A stretch of 55,172 nt of DNA from UBA2943 sp946534895 (GCA_946534895.1 CAMNDE010000013.1:1-55172); one strand, 5' to 3'. Shown: positions 8,602 to 17,433, counted from the first letter of the stretch. Made by a program: numbers and translations. Notes: generated by a model not told the origin, from the sequence alone.

Positions 8602-9908
8602 TCACCTCGCAGATCATAGGTCTCGGCCTGGGTGATGGACACTTCGCAGAACTCACCCACGGTCAGTTCGCGTTTGGATGCAAAGAGAATCTCGCCATCG
8701 GTTTCAGGCGCCTCCCGCCTGCTGCGGCCTTTCCAGAGACGGCCCTGCCTGCCGGTGACCAGCACTTTTTCCGTGGTCCCGAGCCTTGCGCGGTTGGCGG
8801 CCAGGGAGATGCCGGCCTGCAGCTTCATGAGGCGGTCCAGGCGTTCCTTCTTGACATCCTCATCAATCTGATCCGGCATGGAAGCCGCCGGCGTTCCCTC
8901 TTCCGCGGAATAGGCAAACGCGCCAAGCCGGTCAAAGCGCGCTTCCTGAATGAAGTCCAGAAGCTCCTGGAACTGCGACTCGGTTTCCCCGGGAAATCCC
9001 ACAATAATGGATGTGCGCAGGGTGATATTCCGCTCCCGGGCGAGCCGTACGCAGCGGCGTATGTCCGCGGAAGTCCCGCGGCGGTTCATCCGGCGCAGAA
9101 GCGGGTCGGAGATATGCTGAATGGGCAGGTCCAGATACGGGCATATGGTGTCGGAATCAGCCATTTGGTCCAGAAGCGACTCATCGGTCTCATCCGGATA
9201 GCAGTACAGGACGCGCAGCCAGTCCACCCCCGGGATCTGTGCGGCTTCCTTCATCAGCGACGGAAGCTGGGTGTGTCCGCCCAGATCCGTTCCGTAGCGT
9301 GTGGTATCCTGGGCAACCAGAATGTGTTCCCGCACGCCCTGCGCGGCCAGATCCCGGATTTCAGCGAGGATCAGCTCACGGCTCCTGGAACGGTATTTTC
9401 CCCGGATGAGGGGAATGGCACAGAACGTGCAGCGGTTTGAGCAGCCCTCCCCGATGCGGATATAGGCGCTGTAGGAAGGCGTGGTCAGAATACGGCTGTG
9501 CTCGCAGAACGTACCGGAGTCCTCCACGGAGGAAATGCGCCGGCCGTCTTTCATGGCAGTTTCCACCATTTCGGGAAGATGCTGATACTGGTTGACGCCC
9601 AGCAGCACATCAATCTCGGGCATTTCATCCATGAGCGCCTGGGGATAGCGCTGGGCGAGGCATCCGCTGACGACGAGAAGGCGGCAGCGTCCGGAATGCT
9701 TGTATCCGGCCATTTCAAGAATGGTATCGATGGCTTCTTCCTTGGCGGGTCCGATGAATCCGCAGGTGTTGACCATCAGGATGTCCGCTTCTTCGGGCCG
9801 TGCGGTGACGCTGTATCCATGTTCTTTCATGATGCCCAGGGCAAGTTCCGAGTCCACCCGGTTCTTGTTGCAGCCCAGGGAAATCATGCCGATCTTCAGA
9901 TGCTCCAT
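8592..9908 (-). CDS. rimO: Ribosomal protein S12 methylthiotransferase RimO
   Basis: A 438-residue radical-SAM enzyme that methylthiolates a conserved aspartate of ribosomal protein S12. The N-terminal MTTase domain starts MEHLKIGMISLGCNKN, with cysteines for the auxiliary iron-sulfur cluster. The radical-SAM cysteines lie in GCSNRCTFCAIP, followed by RGKYRSR, which is diagnostic of RimO over MiaB. The C-terminal segment (about 370-438) is a TRAM domain. The ATG at 9908 is chosen because AAAGGA lies nine bases upstream and the protein then matches the family length; the frame stays open further upstream, through its own promoter. First gene of a three-gene minus-strand operon with pgsA, a linkage common in Bacillota. 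Confidence 0.95.
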   Translation of the reverse strand: MEHLKIGMISLGCNKNRVDSELALGIMKEHGYSVTARPEEADILMVNTCGFIGPAKEEAIDTILEMAGYKHSGRCRLLVVSGCLAQRYPQALMDEMPEIDVLLGVNQYQHLPEMVETAMKDGRRISSVEDSGTFCEHSRILTTPSYSAYIRIGEGCSNRCTFCAIPLIRGKYRSRSRELILAEIRDLAAQGVREHILVAQDTTRYGTDLGGHTQLPSLMKEAAQIPGVDWLRVLYCYPDETDESLLDQMADSDTICPYLDLPIQHISDPLLRRMNRRGTSADIRRCVRLARERNITLRTSIIVGFPGETESQFQELLDFIQEARFDRLGAFAYSAEEGTPAASMPDQIDEDVKKERLDRLMKLQAGISLAANRARLGTTEKVLVTGRQGRLWKGRSRREAPETDGEILFASKRELTVGEFCEVSITQAETYDLRGECL

Positions 9909-9943
9909 ATCGCAGTATCCTTTCTGGCAGGTATTCACACGGA

Positions 9944-9952
9944 ATTGTATCA
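9944..9952 (-). promoter_or_regulatory. Extended -10 promoter for rimO
   Basis: Read on the minus strand, TGA precedes TACAAT (9949 down to 9944), an extended -10 element with five of six consensus bases. The region 17 bases upstream (TGTTCT) is a poor -35, which fits an extended -10 promoter. It lies 35 bases before the rimO start. Confidence 0.5.
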
Positions 9953-9997
9953 CGACAGGCGGGAAAAGAACAGAACCCGCAGGATTCCCGTCAAGGC

Positions 9998-10025
9998 TTG
10001 TCTTTCCCGGCGGGTGTGATAGACT
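9998..10025 (+). promoter_or_regulatory. Candidate promoter for the two-component operon
   Basis: TTGTCT at 9998-10003, a 16-base spacer and TAGACT at 10020-10025, with TG one base upstream as an extended -10. It is divergent from the rimO promoter. Confidence 0.5.
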
Positions 10026-10058
10026 GTTGCAAAGAATGATCTGTAAAGGAGCATCGCC

Positions 10059-10859
10059 ATGTATATACTGGTGGTGGATGATGAACCCATTATCATGGAA
10101 GGAATCCGGGAAACGGTCAGACGGGTGTGTCCGGAAGCGGATATCGCGGGGTTTGATGATCCGGAAAACGCTCTGGAATATGCGGCCAAGCATCCCGTGG
10201 ATGTCGCTTTTCTGGATGTGGAAATGCCCGCGCTCAACGGGCTTATGCTGGGCAAGGCTATCAAGAAGGCACATCACCGTGTCAATATTGTGTTTGTGAC
10301 TTCCTACAGGGACTATGCGGTGGAGGCCATGGCCTCAGACGGCGTGCATGCCAGCGGCTATCTGATGAAGCCGGTGACGGCGGAGGCCGTGCGCCGGGAA
10401 ATGCAGGACCTGAGATACCCGGTGGGCGGGGAGAAACGTCTGAAGATTCTCACCTTCGGCAACTTTGAAGCCATGTGTTCCGATGTGCCGATCCGGTTTG
10501 AATATCAGAAGACCAAGGAATTGCTCGCATATCTGATTGACAGAAACGGAGCCATGTGCACCAACGGGGAGGTTCAGGCCATCCTCTGGGAGTCCGACAA
10601 GTCGGAAGCCCTGCAGAAGAATTATCTCAAGCAGATCCGGAAGGATCTGCTGGACAGCCTCCGGAAAGTCGGATGCGAATCCGCTGTGGTCCAGCAGAGG
10701 GGACAGATCGGAATCCGCGTGTCGGAAGTCGACTGCGATTACTACCGGTACCGCGCCGGTGAGGAAGGACCGCCCTACTGCGGAGAGTACATGTCCCAGT
10801 ACAGCTGGGCGGAGATGACGCATGCCTGGCTGGACATGCAGGAAGGAAGAAAGAAATGA
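10059..10859 (+). CDS. Response regulator with SARP-like DNA-binding domain
   Basis: A 266-residue two-component response regulator. The receiver domain spans residues 1-120, with the acidic pair D7-D8, phosphoacceptor D53 (AFLDVEMP), T81 and K104 (LMKP). After a short linker, residues 126-225 form an OmpR/SARP-like winged helix beginning LKILTFGNFEAM and containing KTKELLAYLIDRNG. The tail with YMSQYSWAE matches a family of Clostridia regulators that I recall as response regulator/SARP fusions. AAAGGA lies before the ATG. The histidine kinase gene overlaps its stop by four bases, so the two form a cognate pair. Targets are unknown; the neighbouring acidic protein or the kinase operon itself are candidates. 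Confidence 0.9.
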   Translation: MYILVVDDEPIIMEGIRETVRRVCPEADIAGFDDPENALEYAAKHPVDVAFLDVEMPALNGLMLGKAIKKAHHRVNIVFVTSYRDYAVEAMASDGVHASGYLMKPVTAEAVRREMQDLRYPVGGEKRLKILTFGNFEAMCSDVPIRFEYQKTKELLAYLIDRNGAMCTNGEVQAILWESDKSEALQKNYLKQIRKDLLDSLRKVGCESAVVQQRGQIGIRVSEVDCDYYRYRAGEEGPPYCGEYMSQYSWAEMTHAWLDMQEGRKK

Positions 10860-12160
10860 CGTTCACCCAGAGAATTGTGACCGGGAGCACAGATGCCATG
10901 TCAGCCGTGATCGGGATCATTCTGCTGTCCGGATACTGTTTTTTTCGGGAAAAGCGGACCCGGGCGGAAGTCGCCTTCATGATTCTGCTTGGGCTGGGTA
11001 TTATGGATGGAATATGCGAGAGCATGGCCTGCCTTGTCCCGGGGTATGCCTGGATGATGATTCCCGGGTATCTCGCCAACGACCTGATGCCGCTGGCCTA
11101 TACCTACTATCTTATGTTCAAGATCCGGGAACGGGAGGCAATCAGCAGCCGCCTGCTGTACATTGCCGTTCCTGCCAGCATCGGGGCAGTGGTCGTGCAT
11201 TTCATGTCTGTATTGAACAGCAATCTGCTCACCGCCGTGGATAACGGGTTCCCTGTGTTCGGCCAGAGTTCATCGGAAGGGATCATGATTGCCTTCATCA
11301 TTATCATTGATATTGCTGCCCTGGTCCAGCACCGGCGGAGTCTGGGAACGCAGCGGTGTCTGCTGTTTGCGTGCATTGCAATTCTGCCGATGGTGGTGCC
11401 CTATGCCATGAGCTTTTTTTCAGGCTCTCATATAAGGCTTTCGATCATCATGCTGACCCTTCTCACGCTGTATGTGCGGGTTCACGTGCAGGATATGCAC
11501 CGGATGGCGGAACAGGAAAAGGAACTGACACGCAGCCGGATGGATCTGATGATCAGCCAGATCCGGCCGCATTTTCTCTACAACGCGCTCAGCGTCATCT
11601 ATTACCTGTGCGAGCGCGATCCGGAAACGGCTCAGCAGGCGGTGGGGGATTTCACGGCGTTTCTCAGGAACAACCTGGATGCCATGGAGCACGAGCAGCA
11701 GAGACCGTTCAGCCGGGAACTGGAAGTGCTCAAGAGCTATCTTTCCCTGGAGTCCCTGCGCTATGGAAAGCGCCTGTCGGTGGAGTATGACATCGGTGCG
11801 AAGGATTTCATGATCCCGGCGCTGTCTGTGCAGCCGCTGGTGGAAAATGCGGTCAAGCACGGAATTGCCCCGAAAAAAGGCGGCGGAACTGTGCGGATCC
11901 GTTCCGGGGAAACGGAAACGGGATATGTGGTGGAAGTGGAGGACGACGGTGTCGGATATAATCCGGTGACGCGCAGCAAGGAAGAACATACAGGCATCGG
12001 ATTGAAAAATGTTGCGGAGCGTCTGAGCATTACCTGCGGCGGCACGCTCACCGTCAGACGCCTGTCTGGGGAGGGCGGCACGCTGGCCAGAATTGTGCTG
12101 CCGAAAACGGGGAACGGCCAGATGCGGCAGCATGAAACACAGGAAAGAAAGGAAGAGTAA
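10856..12160 (+). CDS. Membrane sensor histidine kinase, LytS/YehU type
   Basis: A 434-residue sensor kinase. Residues 1-205 hold about six hydrophobic helices with short loops and no large extracytoplasmic domain, suggesting sensing within or near the membrane. The cytosolic kinase part belongs to the His_kinase family of LytS: phosphoacceptor H239 in QIRPHFLYN, then YLSLESLRYG, and an HATPase domain with the N box in PLVENAVKHG and G boxes DDGVGYNP and GIGLKNV. It overlaps the regulator gene by four bases (ATGA) and is followed two bases later by a small acidic protein gene. Stimulus unknown. Such kinases usually pair with LytTR regulators; here the partner has a SARP-like output instead. 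Confidence 0.92.
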   Translation: MTFTQRIVTGSTDAMSAVIGIILLSGYCFFREKRTRAEVAFMILLGLGIMDGICESMACLVPGYAWMMIPGYLANDLMPLAYTYYLMFKIREREAISSRLLYIAVPASIGAVVVHFMSVLNSNLLTAVDNGFPVFGQSSSEGIMIAFIIIIDIAALVQHRRSLGTQRCLLFACIAILPMVVPYAMSFFSGSHIRLSIIMLTLLTLYVRVHVQDMHRMAEQEKELTRSRMDLMISQIRPHFLYNALSVIYYLCERDPETAQQAVGDFTAFLRNNLDAMEHEQQRPFSRELEVLKSYLSLESLRYGKRLSVEYDIGAKDFMIPALSVQPLVENAVKHGIAPKKGGGTVRIRSGETETGYVVEVEDDGVGYNPVTRSKEEHTGIGLKNVAERLSITCGGTLTVRRLSGEGGTLARIVLPKTGNGQMRQHETQERKEE

Positions 12161-12162
12161 GC

Positions 12163-12405
12163 ATGGGAATTGAAGCATGGAAAGCAGCGGTCAGCGCGCT
12201 GGAAGCGGAACTGGATGAAAAGCTGGGAGACGCGGATGAAGCGGAACTTCAGAGGCTGATGGAAAAGGCGGCACAGCTTTCGGAGCAGATTGAGGAGGAC
12301 GAGCCGGAGAATCCGGAAAGCGAGGAGTATTACCAGTGGATGCTGGTCCTGGACGCTGCGGAAGCATGTCTTGAGGAAGTGCAGGACGCCTCCGGACAGA
12401 TATAG
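12163..12405 (+). CDS. Small acidic helical protein
   Basis: An 80-residue protein of unknown function, with about a third of its residues Asp or Glu and a heptad-like pattern (KAAVSALEAELDEKL, then RLMEKAAQLSEQIEED), so it is probably an alpha-helical hairpin or short coiled coil. It has no signal peptide or membrane segment. It starts two bases after the kinase stop, behind a GGAAGAG ribosome binding site, and is closed by a strong terminator, which makes it the last gene of the two-component operon. It could be a small partner of the kinase, but nothing in the sequence shows this. Codon use is like that of its neighbours, which supports a real gene. Confidence 0.75.
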   Translation: MGIEAWKAAVSALEAELDEKLGDADEAELQRLMEKAAQLSEQIEEDEPENPESEEYYQWMLVLDAAEACLEEVQDASGQI

Positions 12406-12451
12406 GAAATGATGGGGAGCATCGCGGGGCGGACCGGCCGCGCGGAAAAAT

Positions 12452-12496
12452 CATCCGGGAAAGGAAGAAAAAGTCTGACCTTTCCCGGATGTTTTT
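12452..12496 (+). terminator. Intrinsic terminator of the two-component operon
   Basis: A perfect 13-bp stem (12452-12464 with 12479-12491) with a 14-base loop, followed by five T residues. It separates the two-component operon from the heat-shock operon. Confidence 0.9.
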
Positions 12497-12602
12497 ATGA
12501 GAAATTGATGAGAAAACCATGAAAAGAATTCAGGAAAATCAAGGATTTTCAAGGCTTTCGGAAAGCGGTTTTTCTCATTTGTCAGAAAAGGTCAAAAAAC
12601 TC

Positions 12603-12631
12603 TTGACAAAGGATAGAACTGGTGTTATCGT
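12603..12631 (+). promoter_or_regulatory. Sigma-A promoter of the hrcA operon
   Basis: A perfect TTGACA at 12603-12608, a 17-base spacer and TATCGT at 12626-12631 with TG one base upstream. The CIRCE operator begins 12 bases downstream, over the expected transcription start. Confidence 0.8.
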
Positions 12632-12642
12632 ATCACACGAAG

Positions 12643-12669
12643 TTAGCACTCACTGCCCGAGAGTGCTAA
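12643..12669 (+). promoter_or_regulatory. CIRCE operator (HrcA binding site)
   Basis: TTAGCACTC at 12643-12651, a 9-base spacer and GAGTGCTAA at 12661-12669 match the CIRCE consensus at all 18 arm positions. HrcA binds this element and represses the operon at normal temperature, with GroEL aiding its folding. Confidence 0.98.
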
Positions 12670-12704
12670 CAAGACCAGAGCACTGGAGGAAAGGAGCGGG
12701 CATC

Positions 12705-13772
12705 ATGGGCATGGATGAGCGAAAGTTCAGAATTCTTCAGGCCATCATTGATGACTATATTCTGACAGCGGAACCGGTCGGATCCCGCACCATTTCCCGG
12801 AAATATGACATGGGTCTGAGCTCCGCCACCATCCGCAACGAGATGAGTGACCTGGAGGAGCTGGGATATCTGGATCAGCCGCATGTGTCGGCGGGAAGGA
12901 TTCCCAGCGCCAAGGCATACCGTCTGTATGTGGATCAGCTGCTCAGGAGCGGCCGGATCCAGAGCGCGGACCGGGCAAGCGTGCGGAACTTCTTTGCGGG
13001 ACGCACACGGCAGATGGAAGAAGTCATAGATCATGCGGCACAGGTACTGTCCAGCATGACCCAGTATCTGGCGGTTGTGCTTCCTCCGGGGGGCAGTGAG
13101 GTCCGGATCCGGAACATTCAGCTGGTGCCGGTGACGGATGAGAGCGCACTGGTCGTGGTGGTTACGGATTCCGGCATGGTCCGGGATACGGTGATCCGCT
13201 GCTCCAGACATCTGGACGCCGACAGTCTCTATTCCATATCCCGGATGCTGACTGATCAGCTTGGAGGGCATACCTTTCAGGAAGCCGGCGCCATTCTTCC
13301 AGGTATGGCGGCGCGGATGGAAGAAAACGCGGAACTGCTTTCCTCCCTGGGCCGCTACATCGGCGAGCGGGGCGGCAGAGAGCATACGCGCATGGCAGTG
13401 GGCGGAACGAGCAACATGCTGACCTATCCGGAATACAATGACATGGAAAAGGTCAAGGCGCTTCTGAATCTGGTGGAAACCAGGGACAGACTGGCCTCCA
13501 TCATCTCCCAGAAGGGCAGCGTGTCGGTGACAGTCCGGATCGGACCGGAAACGGGCGTTCCGGAAATGGAGGACTGCTCCATTGTCACAGCCACGTATTC
13601 CACGCATTCAGGGCAGCAGGGAACCATCGGAGTCATCGGCCCGACAAGGATGCACTACTCAAGAGTGCTGTCCGTGCTGGGCACCATGGGCGAACAGCTT
13701 TCCGAACTGTTTGGTGCGGGAACGGATGAGCCGTCAGACAATAAACAGAAAGGCAGCGATGACATTTCATGA
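12705..13772 (+). CDS. hrcA: Heat-inducible transcription repressor HrcA
   Basis: A 355-residue repressor of class I heat-shock genes. The N-terminal winged helix (MDERKFRILQAIIDDYILT, then SSATIRNEMSDLEE and GYLDQPHVSAGRIPS) is textbook HrcA; the rest is the GAF-like dimerisation domain. The start is ATG 12705: AAGGAG at 12691-12696 lies eight bases upstream, and the longer open frame from 12519 would run through both the promoter and CIRCE. First gene of hrcA-grpE-dnaK-dnaJ, with a four-base overlap into grpE. It represses its own operon through the operator at 12643-12669, giving a feedback loop in which chaperone occupancy controls expression. Confidence 0.97.
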   Translation: MGMDERKFRILQAIIDDYILTAEPVGSRTISRKYDMGLSSATIRNEMSDLEELGYLDQPHVSAGRIPSAKAYRLYVDQLLRSGRIQSADRASVRNFFAGRTRQMEEVIDHAAQVLSSMTQYLAVVLPPGGSEVRIRNIQLVPVTDESALVVVVTDSGMVRDTVIRCSRHLDADSLYSISRMLTDQLGGHTFQEAGAILPGMAARMEENAELLSSLGRYIGERGGREHTRMAVGGTSNMLTYPEYNDMEKVKALLNLVETRDRLASIISQKGSVSVTVRIGPETGVPEMEDCSIVTATYSTHSGQQGTIGVIGPTRMHYSRVLSVLGTMGEQLSELFGAGTDEPSDNKQKGSDDIS

Positions 13773-14329
13773 GCAAGAAGAACAGGCCGGACCAGGACAT
13801 GGAAGAGAAGGAAGTTCTGGAAGAGACCCCGGCAGAAGCGGAGCAGACAGCCGCAGAGGAAACCCCGGCCGCAGCTCCGGACCTGAGCGGGGAGCTGGAG
13901 AAGGCCAAAGCCCAGGCAGATGAATATCTGAACCTGGCCCAGCGCGTCCAGGCAGACTTTGACAATTTCCGACGCAGGAATGCCTCCACACGGGCGGATG
14001 CCTACGCAGACGGCCAGAGAAATGTGGCGGGCTCCATGCTGGCCGTGCTGGACAACCTGGAACGCGCCCTGGACGCTGCCGGTGAGGACAGTCCCCTGAA
14101 GAGCGGTGTGGATCTGACACTTCGCCAGATGCGCGAGATTTACGAAAAGCTTGGCGTCCATCCCATTGACCGGCTGGGCGAGAAGTTTGACCCCAATCTG
14201 GAAAATGCAGTGCTGCAGGGCAGCGCGGAAGAGGGCGAGCCCGGAACCGTATGCCAGGTGCTTCAGAAGGGGTATGAAATGAACGGAACAGTACTCCGTC
14301 ATGCCATGGTCAAGGTTGTGGCTGAGTAG
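13769..14329 (+). CDS. grpE: Nucleotide exchange factor GrpE
   Basis: A 186-residue cochaperone that releases ADP from DnaK. Residues 1-40 are acidic and disordered (EETPAEAEQTAAEET), residues 40-95 form the long coiled coil with the typical QADFDNFRRR, and the C-terminal beta-wing ends in the family signature VLQKGYEMNG and LRHAMVKV. Length and order are normal. The ATG overlaps the hrcA stop by four bases, and no good Shine-Dalgarno sequence is seen, so translation is probably coupled to hrcA. Confidence 0.96.
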   Translation: MSKKNRPDQDMEEKEVLEETPAEAEQTAAEETPAAAPDLSGELEKAKAQADEYLNLAQRVQADFDNFRRRNASTRADAYADGQRNVAGSMLAVLDNLERALDAAGEDSPLKSGVDLTLRQMREIYEKLGVHPIDRLGEKFDPNLENAVLQGSAEEGEPGTVCQVLQKGYEMNGTVLRHAMVKVVAE

Positions 14330-14393
14330 TGTTTTGCATGATAGAGCAGGAATCAGACGAAAGATATCAGACAGATTTTTGGAGGAATGAATT

Positions 14394-16208
14394 ATGAGCA
14401 AGATTATCGGTATTGACCTTGGTACTACAAACAGCTGCGTGGCCGTTATGGAAGGCGGCCAGCCTGTGGTGATTGCCAATGCGGAAGGCAGCCGCACGAC
14501 CCCTTCTGTGGTGGGCTTCACCAAGGACGGTGAGCGTCTGGTGGGCCAGGTGGCAAAGCGCCAGGCTGTTACCAACCCCGATCGTACCATTATTTCCATC
14601 AAGCGTGAGATGGGTACTTCCTACAAGGTGAACATCGACGGCAAGGCCTATACGCCTCAGGACATCAGCGCCATCATCCTCACCAAGATGAAGGAGACCG
14701 CTGAATCCTATCTGGGCGAAAAGGTGACCCAGGCGGTCATCACTGTGCCTGCCTACTTCAATGACTCCCAGCGTCAGGCCACCAAGGACGCCGGCCGTAT
14801 CGCCGGTCTGGATGTCCTGCGTATCATCAACGAGCCCACGGCTGCTTCCCTGGCCTATGGTCTGGACAAGGAAGGCAACCAGAAGATTCTGGTGTACGAC
14901 CTGGGCGGCGGTACCTTCGATGTGTCCATCCTGGACATCGGCGACGGCGTGTTCGAAGTACTTTCCACCAACGGCAACACCCGTCTGGGCGGCGATGACT
15001 TCGACCAGAGAATCATTGACTGGATTGCCGACTCCTTCAAGAAGGAAAACGGCATTGACCTGCGTCAGGACCGTTCTGCCGTGCAGCGTCTGAAGGAGAC
15101 TGCCGAGAAGGCCAAGATTGAACTGAGCGGCACCACCACCGCATCCATCAACCTGCCTTTCATCACGGCTGATGCCACCGGCCCCAAGCATATCGACATG
15201 ACCCTGACCCGGGCCAAGTTCGAAGACCTGACCCGTGACCTGGTGGAAGCCACCATCGAGCCCATGAAGAAGGCTCTCTCCGATGCCGGCCTGACCTTCA
15301 ATCAGCTGGACAAGGTGATTCTGGTGGGCGGTTCCACCCGTATTCCCGCGGTTCAGGAGACCGTAAAGCGGATCACCGGCAAAGAGCCCTTCAAGGGCGT
15401 CAACCCCGATGAGTGCGTGGCTGTCGGCGCTGCCATCCAGGGCGGCGTGCTGGGCGGCGAAGTGAAGGACGTTCTGCTTCTGGACGTAACGCCCCTGTCT
15501 CTGGGTCTTGAGACCGAAGGTCACATCTTCACCCGCCTGATCGACCGCAACACCACCATCCCCTGCGAGAAGAGCCAGGTGTTCTCCACCGCAGCCGACG
15601 GTCAGACCACTGTGGAAATCAACGTTCTGCAGGGCGAGCGCCAGATGGCTTATGACAACAAGTCCCTCGGCCGCTTCCAGCTGACCAATATCGCTCCCGC
15701 TCCCCGCGGCGTGCCGCAGATCGAGGTCACCTTCTCCATCGACCGCAACGGCATCGTGCATGTTTCCGCCAAGGACAAGGCAACCGGCAATGCCCAGGAC
15801 ATCACCATCACGGCTTCCACCAACCTGACCGAGGAAGAAATCAACCAGAGAGTCAAGGAAGCCGAGCAGTATGCTGAGGAAGACAAGAAGCGCCGTGAGG
15901 AAGTGGAAACGCTGAATCAGGCTGATTCCCTGATCTATGAGACCGAGAAGCAGCTGCGCGACAACGGCGACAAGCTCTCCGATGAAGACAAGAACACCAT
16001 CCAGAGCGAAGTGGATGCGTTCAAGAAGACCCGCGAAGGCGGAAATGCCGCTGAGATCAAGAACGCCATGGAAGGCTTCACCCAGAAGGTGTATGCCATC
16101 TTCGGAAAGCTGTATCAGCAGCAGGGCACTCCGGACATGGGCCAGAATCCCGGTGCGGGCAGCGTGAACGATGACGGAACGATCAACACGGACGGCGACG
16201 TACATTAA
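14394..16208 (+). CDS. dnaK: Chaperone protein DnaK (Hsp70)
   Basis: A 604-residue Hsp70 chaperone. The ATPase domain (1-360) begins IIGIDLGTTNSCVAVMEGG and includes VPAYFNDSQRQATKDAG, IINEPTAASLAYG and the DLGGGTFDVS phosphate loop. The substrate-binding domain follows the linker DVLLLDVTPLSLG. The N-terminal domain is of the Gram-positive type: it lacks the roughly 24-residue insert found in proteobacterial DnaK. The C-terminus ends in a Gly/Asn/Asp-rich tail, DDGTINTDGDVH. The ribosome binding site GGAGG is strong, and codon use shifts to C-ending codons compared with neighbours, as expected of an abundant protein. It sits 64 bases after grpE. Confidence 0.98.
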   Translation: MSKIIGIDLGTTNSCVAVMEGGQPVVIANAEGSRTTPSVVGFTKDGERLVGQVAKRQAVTNPDRTIISIKREMGTSYKVNIDGKAYTPQDISAIILTKMKETAESYLGEKVTQAVITVPAYFNDSQRQATKDAGRIAGLDVLRIINEPTAASLAYGLDKEGNQKILVYDLGGGTFDVSILDIGDGVFEVLSTNGNTRLGGDDFDQRIIDWIADSFKKENGIDLRQDRSAVQRLKETAEKAKIELSGTTTASINLPFITADATGPKHIDMTLTRAKFEDLTRDLVEATIEPMKKALSDAGLTFNQLDKVILVGGSTRIPAVQETVKRITGKEPFKGVNPDECVAVGAAIQGGVLGGEVKDVLLLDVTPLSLGLETEGHIFTRLIDRNTTIPCEKSQVFSTAADGQTTVEINVLQGERQMAYDNKSLGRFQLTNIAPAPRGVPQIEVTFSIDRNGIVHVSAKDKATGNAQDITITASTNLTEEEINQRVKEAEQYAEEDKKRREEVETLNQADSLIYETEKQLRDNGDKLSDEDKNTIQSEVDAFKKTREGGNAAEIKNAMEGFTQKVYAIFGKLYQQQGTPDMGQNPGAGSVNDDGTINTDGDVH

Positions 16209-16211
16209 GTC

Positions 16212-16268
16212 ATCAGGGGTCCGGGAACGCAGCGAGCGTTCCCGGCCTTTGTTGGGAAATCCCCTGAT
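16212..16268 (+). promoter_or_regulatory. Nested stem-loop between dnaK and dnaJ
   Basis: An outer 8-bp stem (atcagggg 16212-16219 with cccctgat 16261-16268) encloses an inner perfect 10-bp hairpin (16221-16230 with 16236-16245) followed by CCTTTG. The outer arm ends two bases before the dnaJ ribosome binding site. It could attenuate or process the transcript so that dnaJ is made at a lower level than dnaK, or protect the dnaK 3' end. Confidence 0.7.
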
Positions 16269-16282
16269 AAGAGGTGACAGAA

Positions 16283-17407
16283 TTGGCAAACAAGCGTGAT
16301 TACTATGAGGTCCTTGGCGTACAGAAGGGGGCCACGGAGGAAGAGATCAAGAAGGCGTTCCGGCGCAAGGCCAAGGAGTGCCATCCTGATCTTCATCCCG
16401 GCGACAAAGAGGCCGAAGAACGCTTCAAGGAACTCAATGAAGCCAATGAAGTGCTTTCAGATCCTGACAAGCGCGCCCGGTATGATCAGTTCGGTTTCAA
16501 TGATCCCATGGCCGGCGGAAACCCGTTCGGCGGAGCCGGCGGAGCAGGCGGATTCGACTTCGGCATGGGCGATATTTTCGACCAGATTTTCGGCGGCGGC
16601 ATGGGCGGACGGCGCTCCAACGGGCCGACCCAGGGCAATGACCTGCGTCAGAGCCTGAAGATCACCTTTGAGGAAGCGGCGGACGGCTGCCAGAAGACCT
16701 TCGAATTCTGGCGCAATGAAAACTGTGATATCTGCCATGGCAGCGGAGCGAAGCCGGGCACCAAGCCGGGCACCTGCCCGACCTGTAATGGTCAGGGCCA
16801 GATCCGTTCCAGCGGCGGCTGGATGACCACCGTGCGCACCTGCCCCACCTGCGGCGGCGCCGGAAAGGTGATTACCGACAAGTGCCCAGCCTGCGGCGGC
16901 AGCGGCCGGCTGCGTAAAAGGCGCACCGCGAATATCCGGGTGCCTGCGGGCATTGATGACGGCCAGACCATTGTCATGAACAATCAGGGCGAGCCAGGGC
17001 GCAACGGCGGTCCCAACGGCGATCTGTACGTGACCATCAGCGTGCGGCCGCACAAGCTGTTCAGGCGTGACGGCTATAATCTCTATCTGGATTTCCCCAT
17101 CTCCTTCACCCAGGCGGCTCTTGGCGCCGAGGTGGATGTGCCCACGCTTCACGGATCGGTGAAATACCGGATTCCGGAAGGCACCCAGCCGGATGCCGAA
17201 TTCCGGATCAAGGGCGAGGGCATCAAGCAGCTGCGCGGCACCGGCAAGGGCGATCTCCTGTTCCGTGTGCGCGTGGAAGTGCCCCGGAAGCTGACGGAGA
17301 AGCAGCGGGAACTGCTGGAGCAGTTTGACGCGACAGTGAGCGGCCGTCAGTATGAGGCCAAGAAGACATTCGTGGACAAGCTCAAGGATGTCTTCACGGA
17401 AAAATGA
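16283..17407 (+). CDS. dnaJ: Chaperone protein DnaJ
   Basis: A 374-residue Hsp40 that delivers substrates to DnaK and stimulates its ATPase. The J domain carries HPD at residues 34-36; a Gly/Phe-rich linker follows (FGGAGGAGGFDFG). The zinc domain has four CxxCxGxG repeats: CDICHGSG, CPTCNGQG, CPTCGGAG and CPACGGSG. The C-terminal substrate domain is complete. I place the start at TTG 16283, which gives the usual MANKRDYYEVLGV and has GAGGTG six bases upstream; an in-frame GTG at 16274 falls inside that ribosome binding site. Last gene of the hrcA operon, closed by a terminator at 17434. Confidence 0.96.
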   Translation: MANKRDYYEVLGVQKGATEEEIKKAFRRKAKECHPDLHPGDKEAEERFKELNEANEVLSDPDKRARYDQFGFNDPMAGGNPFGGAGGAGGFDFGMGDIFDQIFGGGMGGRRSNGPTQGNDLRQSLKITFEEAADGCQKTFEFWRNENCDICHGSGAKPGTKPGTCPTCNGQGQIRSSGGWMTTVRTCPTCGGAGKVITDKCPACGGSGRLRKRRTANIRVPAGIDDGQTIVMNNQGEPGRNGGPNGDLYVTISVRPHKLFRRDGYNLYLDFPISFTQAALGAEVDVPTLHGSVKYRIPEGTQPDAEFRIKGEGIKQLRGTGKGDLLFRVRVEVPRKLTEKQRELLEQFDATVSGRQYEAKKTFVDKLKDVFTEK

Positions 17408-17433
17408 CGGGGCGGCAAGCACAGAAATTTTAC

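Noticed and set aside
12534..12566. Small hairpins (gaaaatc-aag-gattttc and gctttc/gaaagc) before the hrcA promoter
   Set aside because: Short, A/T-rich and without a convincing T-run position; the strong terminator at 12452 already ends the upstream operon.
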